10,914 nt of DNA from CAYWNK01 sp047639615 (GTDB lineage Bacteria; Planctomycetota; UBA1135; GCA-002686595): positions 1 through 10,914 of the forward strand of contig JBLIOL010000189.1 of assembly GCA_047639615.1 (NCBI GenBank), given 5' to 3'. Positions 7,163 to 10,914 of this stretch are shown here, piece by piece (the first letter of the stretch is position 1; every line of letters begins with the position of its first letter). The translations under genes were made by a program, and so were the position numbers. A model generated the notes under the pieces. The model had not been told where the DNA came from. It ran no database searches and saw nothing but the letters and a program-made list of their open reading frames with translations.

Positions 7163-8583
7163 ATGCTACTCGTGAACTTCTCTAGATTCGTCTCCCCTCT
7201 TGCTACATTGTTGTGCTTCGGTGCTTCGGTGCTTCGGTAGCGACACTTCCAGGCACCGCGCTCGGTCAGACCATCGACATTCACGTGAATGCGAACCACG
7301 TTGGTCCGGAGGATGGCCTGTCATGGGCTACCCCGTATACCGACTTTCAGATGGCACTGAACAGCTCCTTCACGGGTGCTGTTATTGCTGTCGCCACTGG
7401 CACCTACAAGCCATCCACAGGCACCACCCGTAGCGACACCTTCGTCATTGGGGATGAAATCAAGGTCTATGGAGGCTTTTCAGGAGACGGCACAGAGTTC
7501 GTGGTCTCTGATCGAGCAGGCCTGTTCTCCCAGACCATTCTCAGTGGAGATCTAGGGCAAGGCATCAACTCCTATCACGTCGTCACGATCAATGACGTCA
7601 AGGTTACCGTGAATGCACTTACCGTCCTAGACGGCTTCAAGATCCAAGGAGGATCCGCTGACCACCCGACCTCCCTAGTTGATCGCCTCGGCGGAGGAAT
7701 CTTGAGCATGGCGGCCGGCGCTGAAGTCCGCAACTGCACGTTCAGAGGAAACCACGCGGCAGATGGCGGAGGCGGCATGTGCGTCATCGACGACACTAAC
7801 CCGAACTCAATCAACACCAGCTCTGCGGTGCGGTTGGCAGAGTCCCGTTTCGAAAGCAACACCACGGATGGCAGCGGGGGCGGCCTCATGCTGCAGAATC
7901 TCTCAGGCGGCGCCCAAGTCGTTCACAATTGCACCTTTCTGCTTAACGAAGCTGATAGTGGCAGCGGAGGAGGGATCTTCATCGATGACAACCGTAACTC
8001 TGACGTCCTCGAGGTCCTCAACTGCAGTATCTACGACAACAGTGCAATGACTGGCGGAGGGATTTCTTTGGCTAGAGACACTTACGTGACGGTGGAGAAC
8101 TGCACGATCGCGTTCAATACTACGACTGGCAATGGAGGGGGCGTGGCTTTCTCGGGCGACACGTCAACCAACGGAACCCTCCAAAGCTGCATTATCACTA
8201 GAAACACCAGTCCAGGCCTGTTCCAGGTTGCCCCAACCGGAGGGTCGGCTCCCAGCAACACGGTAAGCTACTGCAACGTTCAGGACTCCGTTCCTGCCGG
8301 CATCGGCAACATCAGTGCACTGGCCAAGTTCCAGAGTCCAGCCAACCGCGACTTCCATCTCAAAGCCACTTCACCCTGCCTAGATACCGGCGTGCCCGTG
8401 TTTGGGGGGACCGGCGTCCCTACGGACACCTTCGATCTCGATGGCAATACGAACTTCACCGAAATTGTCCCGGTCGATCTAGATAGTCAAACTCGAGTGT
8501 CCATTTCCAGCACGACAAGCGGCGCCCCTCTTCGGATTGACATGGGTGCCTTCGAACGAATCCCCGAGGTAGCCGGCCAGTAG
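7163..8583 (+). CDS. Secreted right-handed beta-helix protein, PMP-like repeats; signal peptide out of frame (possible phase-variable gene)
   Basis: The body is an intact frame at 7213-8583 (456 codons from a GTG). It contains a repeated beta-helix pattern, NC[TS][FI]xxN then GGG[IVLM]: NCTFRGN (174), FESN..GGGL (213), NCTFLLN (239), NCSIYDN (270), NCTIAFN (296) and SCIITRN (325). This resembles chlamydial polymorphic outer-membrane repeats and extracellular pectate-lyase-like helices. It ends LRIDMGAFERIPE (440-452), typical of choice-of-anchor-Q proteins. The natural start is ATG 7163, which begins a good signal peptide (MLLVNFSRFVSPLATLLCFG), but this frame hits TAG at 7238-7240. Removing one of three GTGCTTCG repeats (7213-7236) joins it to ...ATLPGTALG|QT, a complete signal peptide on a 470-residue protein. 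As it stands, only a GTG start at 7213 yields the body, with a poor signal. The gene lacks the C-terminal tag of its neighbours. Its composition is less GC-rich than the flanking genes (52-55% in two 60-bp samples). Confidence 0.85.
7213..7236 (+). repeat. Tandem 8-bp repeat, three copies of GTGCTTCG, in the signal-peptide region
   Basis: Three perfect contiguous copies lie at 7213-7220, 7221-7228 and 7229-7236, followed by GTAG. Eight is not a multiple of three, so each copy gained or lost changes the reading frame. Frame arithmetic from ATG 7163: two or five copies read through into the beta-helix body; three copies (here) end at TAG 7238 after 25 residues; four are also out of frame. The second reading frame through the repeat reads VLRCFGAS with no stop. 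Confidence 0.9.
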
Positions 8584-8587
8584 GCCT

Positions 8588-8592
8588 AAGGA
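8588..8592 (+). promoter_or_regulatory. Shine-Dalgarno of the propeller gene
   Basis: AAGGA lies 8 nt before ATG 8601, a textbook spacing, and fixes this start. It is the clearest ribosome-binding site in the window; most other genes here lack one. It sits in the 17-bp gap after the beta-helix stop, which supports co-transcription with independent initiation. Confidence 0.65.
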
Positions 8593-8600
8593 TCCAAGTC

Positions 8601-10283
8601 ATGAAGAGCTTCCACCTCTGGACGATCCAGACCTTACTTCTCAGCTTGGCGGGCAGCGCCAATGGGCAAGTCCACCAGCCTGAGCATGACCTTCTGCTTC
8701 CTCCGGTGCTGGAACCTCTTGATGGATTCGCGCGGGGCATCGTCATGAATGACGATGTCCTCGCCGTCGCCGACGTCTTGCTCCTCGCACCAACCGGGGA
8801 CCGACGGGGCGGAGTTCAAATTTATAGGTCCGTGAACGAGGAGTGGATCCACACACAGACCTTGTTTGCGAATGACCACCAGAATGTCAGGCAATTCGGG
8901 TCGAGAATGCTCTTGGCCGGCGATGAGCTGTTCGTATCCGTCCCACAGTATTCCACTTCCGCCGGATTCAGCTTTGGCGCGGTATATGTGTTCCAAGACT
9001 CCCCGGGAGGATGGATACAGACCCAAAAGCTCACCGGCTCATTGACCCATCCCTATGAGGCCTTCGGACTCTCGATCGCGGTCGACGGTGACTCACTAGT
9101 TATTGGCACGCCATCCCATGAGTTCGATCCGGTCAATTCTCCCGATGCGGAAGGTATCGTCTACGAATTCGAGCGCACATCGAACGGTTGGCAGGAGATC
9201 GGGTTTATTGAGCCAACCTTCCTTCTCCACCCCTACGGGAGATTTGGAACATCTCTCGCCCTCGATGGCGACACCCTCGTCGTTGGTGATCTTTCGGAGG
9301 GAACTCCGCCCTCCTTCCTCAATGGCCATGGAGCCGCATGGATTTTCGCTCGCAGCTCAACTGGCTGGGACTTGCGTGTAAGGCTCACACCTCCGTCCAT
9401 CTTGGAACTAAAGGGCTTTGGCCACGGCGTTCAACTGCACCAAGGACGACTGTTCGTTTCCTCGCCGGCAGTTTCCTACAGCCAGGTTGCTGGCTTTGGG
9501 ATGGTTCGCATGTACGACCAGAGCGGCCCTCCAGCCATCGATGACGGATGGCAGCTGCAGCAGACCATCAGCGGCTCGGACGGCTCCAACCGAAACTTCT
9601 TCGGGCAGGCATTCGAAGTTCACGGAGACTGGCTCTTCGCCTCTGCCATGCGGGCCAGTTACCCCCAGTCCGAGGTCGGCGGCGGCTATCTCTTCAAGGA
9701 GACTGCCGCTGGCTGGGTGGAAGCATCACGCTTGCTCCCAGTCACCAGCGGTCGGTTCTTCGGAAGCCACGCCGCCTTCAACGGCAGCGTAGTCGCACTC
9801 GGCTCCGGCGATGGAAGCCTCCTCCCCGGCAATTCCGGCCGAGTGGCCTTCTTCCGACGACCCGTCGAATTCGCGAACGAGTGCCTCGCCGTCCCGAACT
9901 CCAGCGGTCAATCAGGCAAGCTCTTCCCTACGGGCAGCCAGACCGCGACCGACAATGATTTCGTCCTGGTCGCCTCCGCCTTACCTGAGGACAGCTTCGG
10001 CATGGTCCTCGTAGGCCGCGATCCCGCCTTGCTCTTGGGCGCCTACGGCAGCCTGGGCATCCTCTGCCTCGACCCCATGACTCTCGGCATGGTCCGGCAA
10101 TCAGTTCGGGTAACAGGCGAGGCAGGCTTCATGGCCATGCCGGTGGACCTAAGCTCGGTCCCCACCAACCCCGTGCAGAGCATCCTCGCCGGCGAAACCT
10201 GGCGCTTCCAAGTCTGGTACCGAGACAAGATCCCGAATCACGTCTCCAACATGACTGAGGCCATCTCGATCACGTTTGAGTAG
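8601..10283 (+). CDS. Secreted seven-bladed FG-GAP beta-propeller protein with C-terminal tag domain
   Basis: A 560-residue exported protein. Signal peptide: MKSFHLWTIQTLLLSLAGSANG|QV, with probable cleavage after residue 22. Seven FG-GAP/integrin-type repeats follow the pattern FGxSxAxDGDxLVxGxP...GxVYxFxRxxxGWxxxxxL, beginning at about residues 43, 99, 155, 215, 273, 334 and 387. Seven copies fit a closed propeller as in integrin alpha N-termini, a fold used for protein or ligand binding; no enzymatic motif is seen. Residues 428-560 match the C-terminus of the CotH protein at 4361-6985: CxxxPN[ST][ST]G, DFxLxAxxLPxxxFG, GSxGxLCL, AGETWxFQxWxRD, SNxT. The gene starts 17 bp after the beta-helix gene, with a good Shine-Dalgarno, so the two probably form an operon. 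Composition rises along the gene: 60-bp samples give 50% GC at 8821, 57% at 9241, 62% at 9601 and 67% at 9961. The ligand is unknown; a surface-adhesion or matrix role is a guess. Confidence 0.9.
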   Translation: MKSFHLWTIQTLLLSLAGSANGQVHQPEHDLLLPPVLEPLDGFARGIVMNDDVLAVADVLLLAPTGDRRGGVQIYRSVNEEWIHTQTLFANDHQNVRQFGSRMLLAGDELFVSVPQYSTSAGFSFGAVYVFQDSPGGWIQTQKLTGSLTHPYEAFGLSIAVDGDSLVIGTPSHEFDPVNSPDAEGIVYEFERTSNGWQEIGFIEPTFLLHPYGRFGTSLALDGDTLVVGDLSEGTPPSFLNGHGAAWIFARSSTGWDLRVRLTPPSILELKGFGHGVQLHQGRLFVSSPAVSYSQVAGFGMVRMYDQSGPPAIDDGWQLQQTISGSDGSNRNFFGQAFEVHGDWLFASAMRASYPQSEVGGGYLFKETAAGWVEASRLLPVTSGRFFGSHAAFNGSVVALGSGDGSLLPGNSGRVAFFRRPVEFANECLAVPNSSGQSGKLFPTGSQTATDNDFVLVASALPEDSFGMVLVGRDPALLLGAYGSLGILCLDPMTLGMVRQSVRVTGEAGFMAMPVDLSSVPTNPVQSILAGETWRFQVWYRDKIPNHVSNMTEAISITFE

Positions 10284-10284
10284 C

Positions 10285-10296
10285 GCTTGATCAAGC
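10285..10296. repeat. Perfect 12-bp palindrome
   Basis: GCTTGATCAAGC begins two bases after the stop of the propeller gene and lies about 45 bp before the sigma-factor start. A perfect even palindrome in the upstream region suggests an operator, but nothing shows which protein would bind. Confidence 0.4.
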
Positions 10297-10310
10297 ACAG
10301 GTGAATACAC

Positions 10311-10352
10311 GAGGTCGGTCGGGGTAGGCTCTAGCCACCCATGACCGACCTC
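10311..10352 (+). promoter_or_regulatory. Long hairpin enclosing the start codon of the ECF sigma factor
   Basis: GAGGTCGGTC (10311-10320) is perfectly complementary to GACCGACCTC (10343-10352). Inside, G10321 can wobble-pair with T10342, GGGT (10322-10325) pairs with ACCC (10337-10340), and GGC (10327-10329) pairs with GCC (10334-10336) around a TCTA loop; A10326 and A10341 bulge. The total is about 18 pairs in 42 nt. The ATG (10341-10343) lies inside the stem and the first codons form the 3' arm, so the mRNA would hide its own start. As DNA it could instead be an operator; no T-tract supports a terminator. Confidence 0.55.
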
Positions 10353-10901
10353 ACCCATTTATTCGCGGCCTTCGCGGAGGGATCGCCCGGAGCGGGGGAC
10401 CAGATTCTGTCCCTGGTATATGACGAACTGCGGCGGCTGGCGGCGCAGAAGCTGGCCCGCGAGGAGCCCGGCATGACCCTGCAGCCCACGGCCCTCGTGC
10501 ATGAGGCTTGGCTGCGGATCGGGGGCGCCAAGGAAACGGACTGGCGCAACCGCAGCTACTTCTTCGCCGCCTGCGGGGAGGCCATGCGGCGCATCTTGGT
10601 GGATAACGCACGCTCCAAGGCACGCCTCAAGCGCGGGGGCGATCGCGCGCGGGTTGAGCTGGATTCGGGCCTGGCGGCCATGCCGGTGGAGTCCTTGGAT
10701 GTGCTGGCCCTGGACGAGGCACTGACCAAGCTCGGCCAGGAGTCGCCGCGCAAGGCGCGCCTGGTGGAGCTGCGCTTCTTCGCCGGCATGGAGATCGAGG
10801 AGGCCGCCCTGGCCCTCGATATCTCGCGCGCCACGGCGGACCGGGATTGGGCCTTTGCCAAGGCCTTCCTGCATCACGAGATCCATAAGGGCGACGACTA
10901 G
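10341..10901 (+). CDS. ECF-type RNA polymerase sigma factor
   Basis: A complete 186-residue extracytoplasmic-function sigma factor of the family common in Planctomycetes and Acidobacteria (Sigma70_ECF type, often paired with Ser/Thr kinases). Region 2 covers about residues 18-97 and includes LVYDELRRLA (25-34), the diagnostic LQPTALVHEAWLRI (47-60), RSYFFAACGEAMRRILVDNAR (71-91) and the basic RSKARLKRGG. Region 4 (about 124-180) contains DEALTKL, RKARLVELRFFAGMEIEEAALAL and ISRATADRDWAFAKAFLHHEI, the helix-turn-helix that reads the -35 element. It would direct RNA polymerase to its own promoter set. Start ATG 10341 lies inside the hairpin at 10311-10352. It has no clear Shine-Dalgarno. Only 13 bp remain after its stop, so a following kinase or anti-sigma gene cannot be seen. 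It lies 57 bp downstream of the propeller gene on the same strand and might regulate the secretome genes, but no shared promoter is visible. Confidence 0.95.
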   Translation: MTDLTHLFAAFAEGSPGAGDQILSLVYDELRRLAAQKLAREEPGMTLQPTALVHEAWLRIGGAKETDWRNRSYFFAACGEAMRRILVDNARSKARLKRGGDRARVELDSGLAAMPVESLDVLALDEALTKLGQESPRKARLVELRFFAGMEIEEAALALDISRATADRDWAFAKAFLHHEIHKGDD

Positions 10902-10914
10902 CAGGCCGTTGATA

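Noticed and set aside
10311..10352. Hairpin as an intrinsic terminator of the propeller gene
   Set aside because: No T-run follows it, and its 3' arm is coding sequence of the sigma factor.
1..10914. CRISPR array, tRNA, rRNA, insertion sequence or prophage
   Set aside because: No regularly spaced repeats, cloverleaf, transposase, integrase or terminal inverted repeats were seen.

Overview
The window reads as chromosomal DNA of a high-GC member of the Planctomycetota, most likely one of the marine large-genome lineages. This is inferred from the gene content: a CotH-kinase secretome protein with a lamin-tail domain, big secreted beta-helix and beta-propeller proteins, a C-terminal domain (ending AGETW.FQ.W.RD...SN.T...I.F) that I associate with planctomycete secreted proteins, and an ECF sigma factor of the LQPTALVHEAWLR type. 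I cannot search a database, so the phylum call is not proven.

Left part (1-3732, GC-rich, housekeeping-like). On the minus strand, a short-chain dehydrogenase (741-1526) and a FAD-linked oxidoreductase that runs off the left edge (1-741) are coupled by a TGATG stop/start overlap. Together they resemble the DprE2/DprE1 pair that epimerises a polyprenyl-phosphate sugar through a keto intermediate. Divergent from them is a complete Rep/UvrD-type DNA helicase (1699-3732). A small three-helix membrane protein (3750-4058, minus) converges on the helicase.

Middle (4059-6985). A 302-bp divergent intergenic region holds two strong adjacent inverted repeats. It is followed by an 874-residue secreted CotH-kinase/lamin-tail protein.

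Right part (6986-10283, visibly less GC-rich until about 9600). A secreted parallel beta-helix protein with PMP-like repeats and a choice-of-anchor-Q-like end is followed after 17 bp by a seven-bladed FG-GAP beta-propeller protein, probably in one transcript. The beta-helix gene has three tandem copies of the 8-bp unit GTGCTTCG in its signal-peptide region. With three copies the signal-peptide frame stops early; with two it would read straight through into an intact secreted protein. This looks like a phase-variation switch or a very recent frameshift. The propeller and CotH proteins share a C-terminal domain with identical cysteine spacing on unrelated bodies, so it behaves like a transferable tag.

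Right end (10284-10914). A 12-bp palindrome and a 42-nt hairpin enclosing the ATG precede a complete ECF sigma factor, suggesting translational or operator control of that regulator.

Overall this is a surface/secretome region bounded by housekeeping genes and a signalling gene. The best candidates for something undescribed are the 8-bp repeat switch, the shared C-terminal tag, and the hairpin over the sigma-factor start.
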